This document shows positions 1 through 11,420 of a stretch of DNA of 64,000 nucleotides, piece after piece. The stretch is from Lunularia cruciata (taxonomy: Eukaryota; Streptophyta; Marchantiopsida; Lunulariales; Lunulariaceae). Position 1 is the stretch's first letter, and every line of letters starts with the position of its first letter. Under the pieces are notes generated by a model. It had not been told where the DNA came from. It saw nothing but the letters and a program-made list of their open reading frames with translations, and did not search any database. The translations under genes and the position numbers were made by a program. The DNA lies in contig OX419756.1 in NCBI GenBank assembly GCA_948567375.1, positions 12,839,001 to 12,903,000 on the forward strand, read 5' to 3'.

Positions 1-1934
1 CAAATTACATGGGGCTTGTTGCACCCTTAACAGAGCTTTTGAAAAAGTCCAAAGACTATTTGTGGGAAGCAGAACAAGAAGAAGCTTTCCACTTATTGAG
101 GAAGAAACTGGTTGAAGCACCAATTATGAGGGCCCCAAATTGGCATGCCCCTTTTCATGTGTATATTGACACTTTGTCCATGGCAATCGGAGTCATCTTA
201 AGTCAGAAGGACAAGAAGAAGAAGGACTACCTGATTTATTATGTCAGCCAATAGTTTTTTTTCAGTTTATTATGTCAATCAATAGTTTCAGAAAAGAATT
301 ATTTGATGACTGAAAGAGAAGCACTCAAAATGGTATATGCTTGCAAGAAGTTTCACCACTATCTGTTCGGATACGAGTTTGTCTTCTATGTAGACCATTA
401 TGCTCTGCAACATTTGGTCAAGAAGGCGGATTTGTCTAGGCAAATTGGAAGATGGATCTTGTTGTTACAAGAGTTCACATACACGGTATAAGTAAGGATG
501 GGAGCTTTGCATTTGAATGCGGACTTCCTATCCAGGTTGGAAACTCAAGACTAGGACTTGCAAGTAGATGATTGGTTTCTTGATGAAGAGTTATACCATT
601 TAATGGCAATGTGAAGTACTAGGTATGCGGCAGAATATCATTATTTGCATACTTGCCACTATCTTAAGGGGTTGGACCCAAAGCAGAGGGCAGTCTTCCT
701 ATGGAAGATGAGACCATACCAGCTAAAACACAACAATTTTATTTAATATAGGTGAAGATGAAGTACTTCAAAGATGCTTAGAGGCATAAGAAGCTGGAGG
801 AGTAATTGAGTTCTTACACTCTAAAGCATCAAGAGGACACTATGCCCTAAAAATTATTGTAAAGAAGATTCTTCCATTAAGGTTTTGGTGGCCTATGATG
901 TATAAGGATACTCATGCCTACATACAAAGTTGTGATGCTTATCAACAAACAAGAAAGCCGACACCTAATTCCCATGGCCTTTGAGACCAATTTTGCCCTT
1001 GGCTCCATTTGAGAATGGGGTATTGATTTTGTGGGTCCAATTGAATTGGTGAGCTGATTCACAAGGAAGAGATACATCTTGGTGTGCATTGGTTATGCTA
1101 CCAAGATGGTGGAAGTTGAGGCAACTTGGAGAGATGATGCGGAAAAATTTGCAGAATTTTTCTTCCAAAACATCATTTCACATTATGGATGTCCTTTGGA
1201 ATTAGTCAGTGATTGGGGAACCCAGTTTTTGAACTCCATGGTGGAAGTGCTAACCAAGTACTTCTAAATTAAACATCGAAAGACAACTCCTTGTAATCCA
1301 AAAGTGAATGGACTAATAGAGAGGACCAATGGATTGTTATGTAAAATTCTGAATAAGATGACAGTCAATTATGCCTATGATTGGGACACAAAGTTACCTA
1401 TAGCTTTGTGGGCATATAGAACAACTAAGAAGATTGCAACCTAACAAACTCCATACTTCTTGATATATAGATTGCATCCCATACTACCAATTGAATTTGA
1501 AGTACCGTCATGTTGGATTCTTTGCGAGGAACGATTGTTGGAGGAAGAAAGCCAGGATCTTCAGATCCACCAACTAATGTGGTTAGAAGAGAAAAGAGAC
1601 AATGCAATGCAAACCACAAAGGAAGTGCAAGAATAAAGGAAAGTCAAGCAAAATAAGCGTATCAAGCCTATTGTTGTTCTAGAGGTGATTTGGTGCTATT
1701 ATATGATAATCGCCAGATATTTTTTCCTGGCAAGCTGCATTCACAGTAGATGGGGCCATATCATGCCATGAACATTTATGACAATAGTTCTATTCAACTT
1801 GTTGATCTAGAAGGCAATCCTTTTGCCAATTGAGTGAACGGGTGGAGAGTTAGAAAGTATTGGAACACAAAATTGGCCTTGTTTAAGAACCTATTGTTGG
1901 TGTTTGTGGGGATGCTCATATTTGAGGGAGAGGG
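1..1934 (+). pseudogene. Ty3/gypsy pol remnant: RNase H and integrase (copy A)
   Basis: Frames 9-254 and 303-491 read the RT connection and RNase H: the segment around VYIDTLSMAIGVILSQKD carries the first RNase H aspartate, TEREALKMVYACKKF the glutamate, and FYVDHYALQHL the usual DH motif. Integrase follows from about 860, with CDAYQQTRKP as a damaged zinc-finger end, the strand CIGYATKMVEVEA, and VSDWGTQFLNS with its catalytic aspartate intact at 1211-1213, then a GLIERTNG segment with the catalytic glutamate. Stops at 253, 490, 606 and elsewhere rule out function. The frame ends with a TGA overlapping the polypurine tract, as in copy C. Family assignment is secure; the element is dead. Confidence 0.88.
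235..296 (+). repeat. 31-bp tandem duplication inside RNase H
   Basis: The unit starting TTTATTATGTCAGCCAATAG is followed directly by a second copy starting at 266 with two or three differences. Copy C has only one unit at the matching place, so this is a private duplication in copy A. Thirty-one bases is not a multiple of three, so it also shifts the frame. Confidence 0.8.
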
Positions 1935-1936
1935 TA

Positions 1937-4161
1937 TGTAGTAGCCACAATTTTATTTTTTTAAAGTTTTAAAGAAGAAGTGCGTTGGTAAAGCCAAAGG
2001 AGAGCTAAATAGTGAAGAAATGTGAAGAATTGGTGTTTGGCATAAAACCAAAGTCAACTTCAGGTCAAGTCCTAAGGACCCAAGTTGGACAAGATAAAAT
2101 ACAAAGACGAGGACTTTGTATCAAGTAGCATGACCTGATCCAAAGACCCTATAACAAACTTCTTTGGGTTTTGCCAATTAAGAAAGTATGCGGGAAGAAA
2201 GTGACTACCTTGGGCCCAAGATATTCTTGAAAGTGACATGAAACAACTTTGCAAATTAGTGAGTGGCATAGAGCAGCAACTGAAGAATGACCAATGAGCA
2301 AAGGACTATAAAACCAAGATTTCTGTGAGGAAGTACTGCATTGTCTAGACGCTATTCTATTCCTATTTAGAGTCAACCCAAAGGAATGCAAATTTCAAAT
2401 ACGCAAGAAGAGCGGGTTAGAATCTCAAGTATGATCTTTCATAAGAAGAGAGTGAGGAAGCACACAATGGCCCCAAAAGTGACTAAGCATAGTGTTGTGT
2501 GGGGTATTGCACTGCATAGATTGGATGTAGTGGCAAGAAATGAGGTCTTATTGAGACTTTGCATCACTCTTTTGGCTTGGAACTAGAATTTTAGCTTTCC
2601 AAGTTTCATGGTAGAGATTGTTGCAAGTAATTGCAAGGATGAGTCAAACTACAAAGAGAAGAGAGGGAATCTGGCTCAATGGATTGAGTTGGATTGGAGA
2701 TTAGTCTTGGGTAGAGAAAAAGGAGAAGTAGGGGGTACCACCTTCTATAGGAAGTGTGATGCATCAAAAGAAACTACCGAGGTTAGGAATTCCTTAGATC
2801 GATCACACAAAAAATAGGTTTAAGGTGGACAATTATAGAGACCCAGTGTGGAGAGATATCATGAGTGCAATGATAGCAATTTTCAAGCCAGAGAAACCAC
2901 CTATGTCTTTCATCAAATGTTTTTTGGAGAAGTGGTGGATTGGGCAAAGTGTCTACACCAGTAGGTGTAGACACTTTAGAGTTAAATAATCTATTGATTT
3001 GTCTACGAGATTGTGTAGATAGGAAGATGTTAGAGGTAGGAGACAATGTTTGTCTTAGATTAGATCTTGTTAGAAAAGACTTGGATAGACTTAGATAGAC
3101 TTGTAAGATTAGAAAGGAAGTCCAAAGTAGCAAAAGTAGGAGTGCAAGTGTCTTTGGATTTATTATCTGAGACGTCAAACACAAATGGGTAAAAAGATAA
3201 TGATGTAGAACAAGAAGAGAGAAGTGCAATTGTAGTTCATAGTGAAGAGATAGTAGAAATAGTGGAGGAGGTAGCAAAACTAGGTAGACCTAAAGAAGGA
3301 GAAATACTCAAAGGAACATTGGGTTTAGAAGCTAAAGTTGAGGTTGACATTGGATCAGATTAGAAACAGATTTGAGATATGAAGAGGCGGATATGAAGAG
3401 GTGCATTGTCATTTTGGATCTTTAGGTTTGTAAATTTGTTGTAGAATGGTATAGTTGTTAGTAATTGTTGATTGCTTTACTATTTAAGGGAGGCATTTGC
3501 ATTGTGTTGTTTTTTTGTGCTCATTATTCTTGAGTATAGATAAAGCAAAGTGCTGATTTTAGTGCTCATTGCTTGAGCTTCATTTTGAGTATCAATTCTG
3601 TGATTGTGTTTGTGAGTGTTTGGAGAATTTCAAAGTGCAAGTCAGTGTGTTGGTTAGATGTTAGATTCCAAAGTCTTGATATTCATTCTATGTGTTTGAT
3701 CTTGAGTGAGGTGCAATCTAAACAATGCCTTGACAAATCTAGGAGGAATTGTAGTGTTGGTAGTATTCTGCATTTGTGAGTGCTCCGGTGAGTTAATGTG
3801 AAGAAATTTAGATCAAAGAAGTTGTGTCTTTAGTGGAGGGGTGGAACACAATTCCAAGGCAAAGTCGTTTTTCAATGAAGTAGCCATCTTCAAGAAGGAT
3901 TGAATCATCACAATCAAGTTTGTTTGGACAGAATTGAAAGATTTGTGATTATGGGTGGCAAATTGTTGTGACAAGACTACAAGTCAATGCTCATTACTCT
4001 CTTTTGGGTGTGGTTTCTACTTGAGAGATTAAACAAGAACTCAAGAAGAAATACATTGTCATTATTTGACTTTGTATTTGAACATTTCTGATTAGTATCT
4101 CTATGGGAACAAACTTTACTTACTTGATTACCGCAAAAGTGGTATTTGCCGGGTTGTCGCA
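1937..4161 (+). repeat. LTR of copy A (shortened), with remnants of the LTR-borne ORF
   Basis: It begins TGTAGTAGCCACA right after the purine tract GAGGGAGAGGG and ends GGGTTGTCGCA, matching the LTR ends of copies B and C. A TATAAAA box lies at 2307-2313, 370 bases into the LTR, and a TATTTAAG box at 3481-3488; both sit at the same relative places in the other copies. Between them are remnants of the LTR ORF: the segment ending LLRLCITLLAWN (about 2480-2584) followed by a TAG, then WIELDWRLVLGREKG near 2680-2725, and a C-terminal part near 3000-3360. Most of the acidic spacer and coiled coil seen in B and C is missing. Confidence 0.88.
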
Positions 4162-5179
4162 AGTGAGTACATATTAGGTCCATTCTTGGATGGAACTTAC
4201 CATGTTCTTAGATGCAATAGAGTTAGATCATAAGCTCTTTGTCTTTGCCTTTTGTGGACAAACCTCTTACCCTTAGATGGTTTATGATATGCTTATGATG
4301 AGATTCAATAGCTAGCCCACTTTACTGTCAATGATACTTTGGAAGTTAGATGCTAGTCTCAAACACTGGTAGTGGTTGACAGGTCACCTATGGTAGTGGG
4401 GAACTTTGTTGGGTAGCCTAGAGTCACTTTACCCACACTCATGAGTTTCCTAAACTCATATGCTTTTTGAGAGAGAGATCTTGGACTTGTTTGGGACTCA
4501 TAATTACAATAGTTGGTGGAGCTCAATGTTAATAAGAGAGAGCAAGCAATGGGTTTTTTATTGGTATTATTATTATTTTGGCAATGTTAGAGACATCCAA
4601 GCATCAAGTGTTAGGTTAAGGTTTGGACTTGAATTGTTTGATCTGGATTGTGAGCCTTGGATTGGCAAAGTAGCATAGGATGTACTTGATAGGCATCACC
4701 ACTTAAACACTTGTGAGCTTTGTGTTTATCAAGATAACTTAGGCACATATTGAGAGCAATGGACCAAGTAGGCATGGTATTCTTGGAATACAACTAGGTG
4801 TTCATGCTTGCATAACTTAGGGTTCATCTAGGTGAATGTAGTCTACTTGAGTTACACCCTTGGTCTACTTAGGATGCAACTAGAAGACGTGTGGAGCTTA
4901 TAACCAGAATAAAGGGAGTTTTTTGCTTTGTGGTTGGAGACTCTAGCAGTTGGAGCATGACATTATTGCTCCCAAGAGCATGTTGTAGCAGCAAGTCAAT
5001 GTGTCTTCCACTCCTACATCAATTACAAAGGATACTTGAGAGCCAAATATTGGACCCAAGCTTACAGAGGAGAAATATAGAGAATTTGGAGGTTCTTGAG
5101 GAGTTACATGAGTTGTGTTGCCTTTAGTATAAAGGATTTGGGTGCTCTAAAAGGATCAAGTAGTTAGATTGAATTGATT
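4162..5179. other. No gene recognised between copy A and the PHD-type gypsy remnant
   Basis: AT-rich sequence with only short frames on both strands. I see no domain, splice-supported exon, tRNA or LTR end here. It probably holds decayed 5' sequence (gag or protease) of the element whose RT begins near 5180, but I could not read a motif. Confidence 0.5.
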
Positions 5180-6464
5180 AGTGATATATCAATTTTTGAA
5201 CCTTACAAATATATTGACATAAAGAGAGCATTGATTTAGAGCCAAAGTAAAGACCTTTTGAGGTTGGTTTGGTAGAGATTTCACATGGATAATATGCTTC
5301 AGCTATAATGGTGCCAACCAAGAAGTGTATGCATGGCAACTACATAGATAGGTGGATATGTGGAGATTATTATTATATCAACCAATAGACTAGGGTTGAT
5401 TAATATAATATGCTTACACTAGAAGAGATCTTTGATGGAATTGGCCATGCAAAGATCTTTAATAGTTTGGATCTTCAAGAAAAATATCATTAGTTGCCGT
5501 TCAAGGAGGAAGATAAGTCCAAGACAACATTTTGGATTATTAATCCTCATAGTAAGGATGTATTTTATTAGTGGAGATTCTTACAATTTGGGTTAAAGAA
5601 TGCTCATATTGAATTCCAATGGGTCATGGATAGAATCCTAGCAAGATTGTGTTTTGCTTTGCCCTATATTGATGAGATTTTGGTCTATAGCATTAAGGAG
5701 CATGAGGGACATTTTTTGGAGATGTTTGAGAGATTGAGATGTCATGGACCCAAATTAAATCTCAAGAAGTGCAAATTCTTCCACAAGTAGGTTTAGTATT
5801 TGGGTCACACTATCTACCTTGGTAGACTTGGTGTTTAGTGGACCAAGGTGGAGACTATTGTACATATTCCTTGGCCTATGGATGTGAGCAGTGTGCAAGC
5901 ATTCTTTGGGTTAGTGAACTTCTATTGCCAATATGTTAGAGGATTTAGTGCCATTGCCAAGGCCTTGATAAAGCTAACCAAGCTTACACTTGAGTGGTGT
6001 TGGAAAAATGAGCAAGAAAGAGCTTATAGAGCTCAAGGAGAAGTTCATATCTACTTCTATTCTCAATATATAGATCAAAGGATGACGATTCCAAGTTCAT
6101 ACTTATTGAAGTATATTGGGGCTTGGAGCAAAGCTCACCCAATAAGACAATGAAGGGAAGGAGTGTGTGGTGGCTCATGCTAGTAGCTCCAAAAATTCAA
6201 TAATGTGAGCAGTAGCACATGTCCAATGTTATCTATTTGGCAACCCTTTCACTCTCATCATTTATCATCAACCACTTTATGGATGATGGATTGATAGAGT
6301 CCAACAAGCTTTCAAGGAAGCTTACATCATAGGCTTTGATTTTTTAGTAGTTTGATTTCATAGTTGTTTGTAAACTTAGAATGGTGAACCATGATGTAGA
6401 TGAGTTCAGTAGAAATCCATGTCCTAGCCAACAAGATCAGTGGAGCATGTTGGCATGGTGAGAT
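5180..6464 (+). pseudogene. Ty3/gypsy pol, RT and RNase H part (PHD-type family, copy W)
   Basis: Read with stops, the plus strand gives the RT sequence of a Ty3/gypsy element: VPTKK near 5310, a CGDY segment, LEEIFDGIGHAKIFNSLDL (motif A region), FGLKNAHIEFQWVMDRILA, and the catalytic box as YIDE at 5665-5676, where the second aspartate of YIDD is now glutamate. A thumb/connection segment VQAFFGLVNFYCQYVRGFS follows, then RNase H with VVAHASSSKNS and LFGNPFTLIIYHQPL. The part ends in FSRNPCPSQQDQW just before 6465. The frame resumes at 7151 after a solo LTR, so the split is a later insertion. Stops and the lost catalytic residue make it non-functional. Confidence 0.85.
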
Positions 6465-7150
6465 TGTAACACCCATTTGTGCATGTATGTGCTATTGTGA
6501 TATTTAGTTTGGTATTATAAGTACTTGAGAGATATTATTCATATAAAGATAAAGGATAATTCTATATTAGTAATGATTAGCTAAAATTAGTCATAGCTAA
6601 GATATAGAGGACCTTACTTTAGAGGAAGTGGAAAAGATGAGCACCACTATTTTGGATTATAACGTGTTGACTTGGTATTATTCCTAAGTGTTTGGCTTTG
6701 AGGAAAAAGTTGAGAACTCTTGGACCCACATGTCTTTTTTTTTTGGGATTCTTCTATAGTCCAAAGAAAGCCAATGTGAAGTAATATTTGACTTAGTGGT
6801 TGGGTCAAGATAAGACCACATGCTTAGGAGAATATTCCTATGAGTATGGATATCCTTTAGCTTTTTGACTTTAGTTGACTTTTAGCATAATAACCTGAGT
6901 TATTCTTGTAATTAGTAACTTTGGTGCTTAACTATTCCACAAGTATATAAACTAGTAGTGAAGAGGTACTCATCATCCTTTCTCAACTATCTCTCTCTTA
7001 TTGAGTTCTTTAGTGTGCAATGGTTTGAGTTTGGAGTGTTAGCCTTGGAGGAGTATGATGGAGTTCAGGTTCTTTGCATTCTTAGTCCATGGTGCATTAC
7101 CATAATAGCCATTAGAGGTTCATCTTGAGTGAGAGATAGGCTGGCTCACA
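6465..7150 (+). repeat. Solo LTR V1 inserted in the copy W pol frame
   Basis: The 686-bp sequence starts TGTAACACCC and ends CTCACA. The same sequence recurs at 39812-40543 without adjoining internal sequence. A TATA box (TATATAA, 6944-6950) about 480 bases in is conserved in both. The pol text of copy W stops in ...SMLAW at the left edge and resumes as NEEMVLGWYAS at the right edge, which defines the insertion independently. The flanking bases AGAT (6461-6464) and AGAC (7151-7154) could be a 4-bp target duplication with one transition. Confidence 0.82.
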
Positions 7151-7504
7151 AGACAAATGAGGAGATGGTGCTAGGTTGGTATGCATCTACCTTCTATGTA
7201 TATTTTTTGAGGCTTTGAGGGTATCTCTCTTAGTGCAAACAAGAGCAGTTATTGAGGTTTAAGATCTAGAGGGTTGAGGTCTTGGATCTAGAGAGTAGAG
7301 ATCTTGGTATAGGTCAGTGAGACATTCATGATGATATCTTGGTGATCGATTATCTTTTCATTGGTGTTGTGGATGACATGGTTGGTGCTAAGGAGAGAAA
7401 CCATGTCCTTCCATTAGCAAGGTGTTTTAGATTAGAGAGCAAACAATTGCTTTGTGTATAAGAAGATAGTAGAGTGCAAGTAGTACCATTTCTATCTCAA
7501 AGAA

Positions 7505-7526
7505 ATGGTACATCATGATGTACCAT
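7505..7526. repeat. 22-bp perfect palindrome
   Basis: ATGGTACATCATGATGTACC plus AT is its own reverse complement, and a third partial copy (TGGTACATCATG) follows at 7530-7541. It lies in the integrase N-terminal coding remnant. Probably a chance or replication-slippage product. Confidence 0.75.
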
Positions 7527-7950
7527 AGTTGGTACATCATGCTCATGAGGAGCTACAAAATTTTAGAGTAAAGCATACATATAGCTTGCTCTAGAGTCAT
7601 TATTGGTGGTATGGTATACAAACCAATGTATAATAGTTTGTTGCGAGATGTGTGGTTTGTGATTGAGTTGGAGCATCATTTAATACTCTTATGCCATAAT
7701 TCCACACATTACCTATCATGGAATTAGGTTACCATTGGCCTTTGTGAAAATTTTACCATTGATTGTGAGATAAAATCAATATCTTTTGGATATGGTGGAA
7801 CACTTCTCCAAGTGGATTGAGTTGGTAGCACTCCTTGACAAGTCCAATGAAGGGACAACTTACTCATCCTTGGATTGGGTCCTTAGTCATTTAGGTGCAC
7901 CAATTGTGGTTTTGGCTGATCAAGGTACAAAGTTCTTGGGAGAGTTTCAA

Positions 7951-7980
7951 GTCTTGTGAGACAAAGTCTTGTGAGACAAA
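7951..7980 (+). repeat. 15-bp tandem duplication in integrase remnant
   Basis: GTCTTGTGAGACAAA occurs twice head to tail and begins a third time. Being a multiple of three, it keeps the reading frame and repeats five codons. Confidence 0.85.
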
Positions 7981-8646
7981 GTCTTGATTGATCATTGTAC
8001 TACTTCCCAAGATCACCTTGAGGCAGATGGCTTAGCATAGAAAGTACTTTTGACAGCAAAGAGAGAACAATATTAGTATGGTTTGTAGAGAGGTCAATTT
8101 GGAGATTGGGATGTCCAATTACCTTAGTGGCCATGGGTATTCAATTTAGCCAACAAGCCTCCTTAGCATCCTCTCTCCTTATTTTCTATTCTATGGACAA
8201 GATCTGGATTAAGGTACAACTATTTTTTGTGATGTTATTGTAAATTTGGACTGAGATGATCTAAACACATGGATGAGTGCATGTTTGCAATGGCCAAAGA
8301 TCTTTTAAAGAGTGATGCAAATTGCCTTTCAGAACTTAGCAATTGCATGGTATAAGGATACCTTATGCTATGATACTATTTGTGGAGGATGTTATAGACC
8401 TTTGGACCTTTGGACCATCTAGGTAATTATGTATATGTACAATAGATTGCACCAACAACACTTGATGTGACTACAAGCCACACTATCTTGCAAGTGAATA
8501 AGGTTTTGCCTTTTAAAATCCTCATGTTGGAAGGACATGATGGTGTTGTTTAGAAGGATCATGTGCATAATTGTGTGCCATGTCACCTCCCAAACATTGA
8601 TGGCATGATGGATCCAAGCTTGGTAATTATATGTGTAGGCTTGTGG

Positions 8647-8775
8647 TGTATGCTATGTGGCTCTTTTGGTGGAACTAATATTATGTTGGTATGTGATAGT
8701 TATTTGATAAGATGGTATATGACATGTTTTACTCATCCCTTCATGGTGGTTCCTCAAGGACAACAACTATGTCCT
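8647..8775 (+). pseudogene. Degenerate PHD finger at the C terminus of the copy W polyprotein
   Basis: The frame reads a CX2C pair (CMLCG, 8647-8661), then MLVCDSY, then WYMTCFTHPFMVVPQGQQLC and a final proline. This follows the Cys4-His-Cys3 plan of a PHD finger, with MLLCD, WH..C...PP and VP.G.W.CP hallmarks; one expected cysteine (after VCDS) and the histidine (after W) are both tyrosine here, changes that each need one transition. An extra upstream NCVPCHLP segment is also present. PHD fingers bind histone H3 tails, so in a retroelement this could act as an alternative to the chromodomain in choosing insertion sites. This role is inference. Confidence 0.7.
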
Positions 8776-9046
8776 TGATGTATTGACTCACTCTTTATAT
8801 GATATAGATTGTAGACAAGCAAATTACAATGAGGCTTGATAGCAATCAACCTCTTGATCTTTGATCACCATAGTGCAGATCACATACTTAGAGTAGATGG
8901 CTATTTGGAGTTAAAGAGACCTTACCACTAGCTACGGGAGCAATTGTAGCACTTTAGAGTTTATGTATAAGTTTTGTATTTGTTGTGCTTCTTTAATGTA
9001 TGATGTTGATAGCAGTGTATATATGCACAACAATTATTACAATATT

Positions 9047-9118
9047 TGCATCACCAAAGCTAGTTTGCTTGGACGCTAGAGTGATAGTTTTGGTAGTTAG
9101 ATTTATTTGAGTAGTTTC
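9047..9118 (+). repeat. Repeat Z1, left part, split by the chromovirus
   Basis: TGCATCACCAAAGCTAGTTT onward matches 53545 onward (TGTAGCACCAAAGCTAGTTT). Similarity stops at the chromovirus insertion at 9119 and resumes at 15405. The bases just left of it (8948-9035) resemble 15738-15850, so another, truncated Z tail may lie upstream. Confidence 0.75.
9114..9118. other. Target-site duplication GTTTC, left copy
   Basis: Identical to 15405-15409 on the other side of the chromovirus. Confidence 0.9.
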
Positions 9119-9715
9119 TATACTACAAGCAGCTAGACATATTATCTAGAGGTGAAAATTGGCTTGGTAACATCTAGAAGGATGTTATGTACAATGAGCT
9201 AGATAGATCAGATAGAGGTGTCACCAAAATAGTACTTCTACTAATAGGGCAGAAGTAAAAAATAAGCTAAAAAATTTTGAGCCAATTTTAGAGGCCTAAA
9301 TAGATAAATTAGGCCTTGGAAATGGAAACATTCTCCCCATCAAAGGAAAAGGCTTGCCTTCTCCTCCCTATGATTCATCTTGTCAAGAGATTTCCAATGG
9401 TACCTCACCAATGCAATTCTGAGCTCTTTATAGGAAGATTCCCTGAAGATTCCCTTTGGTCAAACCCATTTGACCAACTAGATAGGACAAGGGCTGACAT
9501 ATCACCCATCCAAGCAACTAATCCAAGGATGGAGCTCTTTGACAGGTCACCAATCCATGTATCTAATCCAAGGGTGGTGTTTCCTTTGAGGGGATCCTCT
9601 TTGCTATATAAGAAAGAGAAGGTGCTCCTTTGTGGCATTGCAAGGTTGAGTGTGAAACCGGTGTTTTCTCTCTTGTATCTCTCTTGGAGAGTTCTCTTGT
9701 CCTTGGAGTACTACA
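9119..9715 (+). repeat. 5' LTR of chromovirus Y1
   Basis: Starts TATAC (ancestral TGTAA, judged from the related fragment at 20680) and ends TACTACA. A TATA box (CTATATAAG, 9604-9612) lies about 110 bases before its end. It matches 14826-15404 along its length and partly 20680-20912. LTRs supply promoter and polyadenylation signals for the element's RNA. Confidence 0.9.
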
Positions 9716-9716
9716 A

Positions 9717-9728
9717 TGGTATTAGAGA
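9717..9728 (+). promoter_or_regulatory. Primer-binding site, initiator-Met tRNA type
   Basis: TGGTATTAGAGA matches 10 of 12 bases of the plant initiator methionine tRNA complement (TGGTATCAGAGC), one base after the LTR, the usual site for plant LTR elements. It confirms the plus-strand orientation and LTR end. Confidence 0.88.
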
Positions 9729-9839
9729 AAGTGTTTTATTCCAAGAGAGTGGATCATCCCTCTTGGAAGAGCACGAGCTACTGAAATTGAGTAATGTGAG
9801 GTGGAGAACATAGTGCAATTGCTAGACTTGGGAAGTGCT

Positions 9840-11420
9840 TTAGAGAGCGGATGGGATGGATGCACCAGGAGGAAATTTTCCTACACCTAACTCCCTATTC
9901 TTGGATCCATTCCACATCAAGATTATGTATGTCCAATGAGAGCAAATGAGAGTATCTCTAGTTTATCACTTTGGAGCAGAATTCATGGACAAAGTGATAA
10001 ATTCACCAAACCCAGTGATTCTACCTATGGTGGTATGCAACATAGAGTAGGATTTGACAATCTACATTTTATTAGGATGTTATGGATATGTATGCACCAA
10101 TCCTTACCCTTTCAACATGCAAGTAGAAATCCATTATGTAGTTAGACCAAAAGTGATATTTAGGGATTTTGTAGTCCACAATTTTGTTGAGGAATATTAT
10201 CAACAAGTGATAGCCTCTAAGGTCCCAATGGTAGTGTCCATAGTTTTTGGACCTTCTCGAGAGATCATTCTAACCCTTTATTGAAGTAGGAAGTAGCAAT
10301 TGAACATTGGTCTTGTGTAGGAATTATGGACCCGTAATTGCAAGAGTTGATGCAAGGAATGCAAGGGATGTTGAATGAGTTTTGAGAAATCAAGATGACC
10401 ATGGAGGAATTGCAAAATTAAATACATACTATCAAGAATGATCAAGTAATGCAAGAAGGAGAGCCGTCTCAACAACTAGCACCAACAATCAAAGTACTTG
10501 GAGAGTTATGCATGCCAACAACACCAATTCCAACCAACAACCAAGCCACATTGTTATTACAAATGAAAAGGATGTGCAACATCAAGCCTTATAAGGGATA
10601 ACATTTCATGGGAGTAGTGGAAAATTAGATTTCAAGAATGACTTGATACCTTTGATTTTTCAAAATGGAGATCATTGATCATTCTATAGGTGTGTTTGTG
10701 TGTGAGTACTTGACTGATAAAGCTCTCACATGGCATGATGCTTGGGAACAATCATTGCTAGTAGAAGGAAGAGAGGTCCTTTGGACAGCCATGCAAGAAA
10801 GGTTGCTCAAGAATTTCTAATCTGTGGATTTTGTGCAAATGGCCCGAACCAGACTCTGGGGGTTGAAGCAAAAGAATAGCATACAATAGAATACGTGGAG
10901 GCATTTACGGATCTATAGGTTGTGATAATTGATATGAGTCCAGCCAAAACTCTTGACAATTTCAAGAGAGGATTAAAAGAGTGGATTTGCTTAGAAATAA
11001 TGGTGCCACTTGTAATATTTTTTAAGCCATTGCCTATGCTTAAAGAATAGTAGGGGATTCTTGGCTGAAGTGAAGTGATAACACCAATGGAAAACTATTG
11101 GGCCAAGATACACCATTTTGGTGGACCAATTCCTATAAAATTAGGCAACATTCTGTTCTAAGATAGAGGAGCTAGACCTCTCCAAGGAGAACGGGGACGG
11201 GTTGAAGAAAAGAGAGAAGGAGTCCCATGGGGAGAAGAGGCTTGAGCAAAACAATGATGATGTAACAAATGTGGCCAAATTGGGCACATAACCATCAATT
11301 GTTGTGCTCGTCATCTAAGAGGCCCTTGGCCTCTATAAAAGCAACCTCTGACCCTTATGGAGAGGCAAATTGAAGAGGAAGATATAGAAACCGCATCAAA
11401 AAACAAAGATCACCAATAAA
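9840..11420 (+). pseudogene. Chromovirus gag remnant with zinc knuckle
   Basis: The frame follows the PBS; a possible start is near 9858 (ATGGATGCACCAGGAGGAAA). Much of the capsid region is recognisable only as fragments, such as a TWHDAWEQ-like segment near 10730. A nucleocapsid zinc knuckle CNKCGQIGHITINC at about 11262-11303 keeps the CX2CX4HX4C spacing. Stops occur throughout. Gag would form the virus-like particle and the knuckle would bind the RNA. The zinc knuckle is certain; other boundaries are approximate. Confidence 0.8.

Larger units (their letters stand above)
1..4161 (+). mobile_element. Ty3/gypsy element copy A of the large-LTR family, 5' end outside the window
   Basis: The plus strand enters in the RT connection region and continues through RNase H and integrase, a polypurine tract (1925-1934) and one LTR (1937-4161). 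Every part aligns by eye with copy C at 57387-64000 on the minus strand. The copy is heavily decayed: stops interrupt each domain, and the LTR is about 2.2 kb against 3.8 kb in copies B and C, so internal deletions have occurred. The 5' LTR, gag, protease and most of RT would lie left of base 1. The sequence after the LTR (AGTGA, 4162-4166) would be the target duplication to look for at the missing end. Confidence 0.9.
7151..8945 (+). pseudogene. Ty3/gypsy integrase and C-terminal region (copy W, second part)
   Basis: An integrase zinc-finger region is readable at about 7540-7680 (HAHEELQNFRVKHTYSLL, then CVVCD), followed by a core with MVEHFSKWIELVALLDKS near 7790 and GAPIVVLADQGTKFLGEF near 7895 containing the second catalytic aspartate. 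A third segment, DHLEADGLA near 8010, is where the catalytic glutamate would follow. After the core comes a basic linker and the segment LMLEGHDG near 8525, then a PHD-like finger. The frame is broken by many stops and a 15-bp duplication at 7951-7980. The element family is clear; activity is not possible. Confidence 0.85.
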
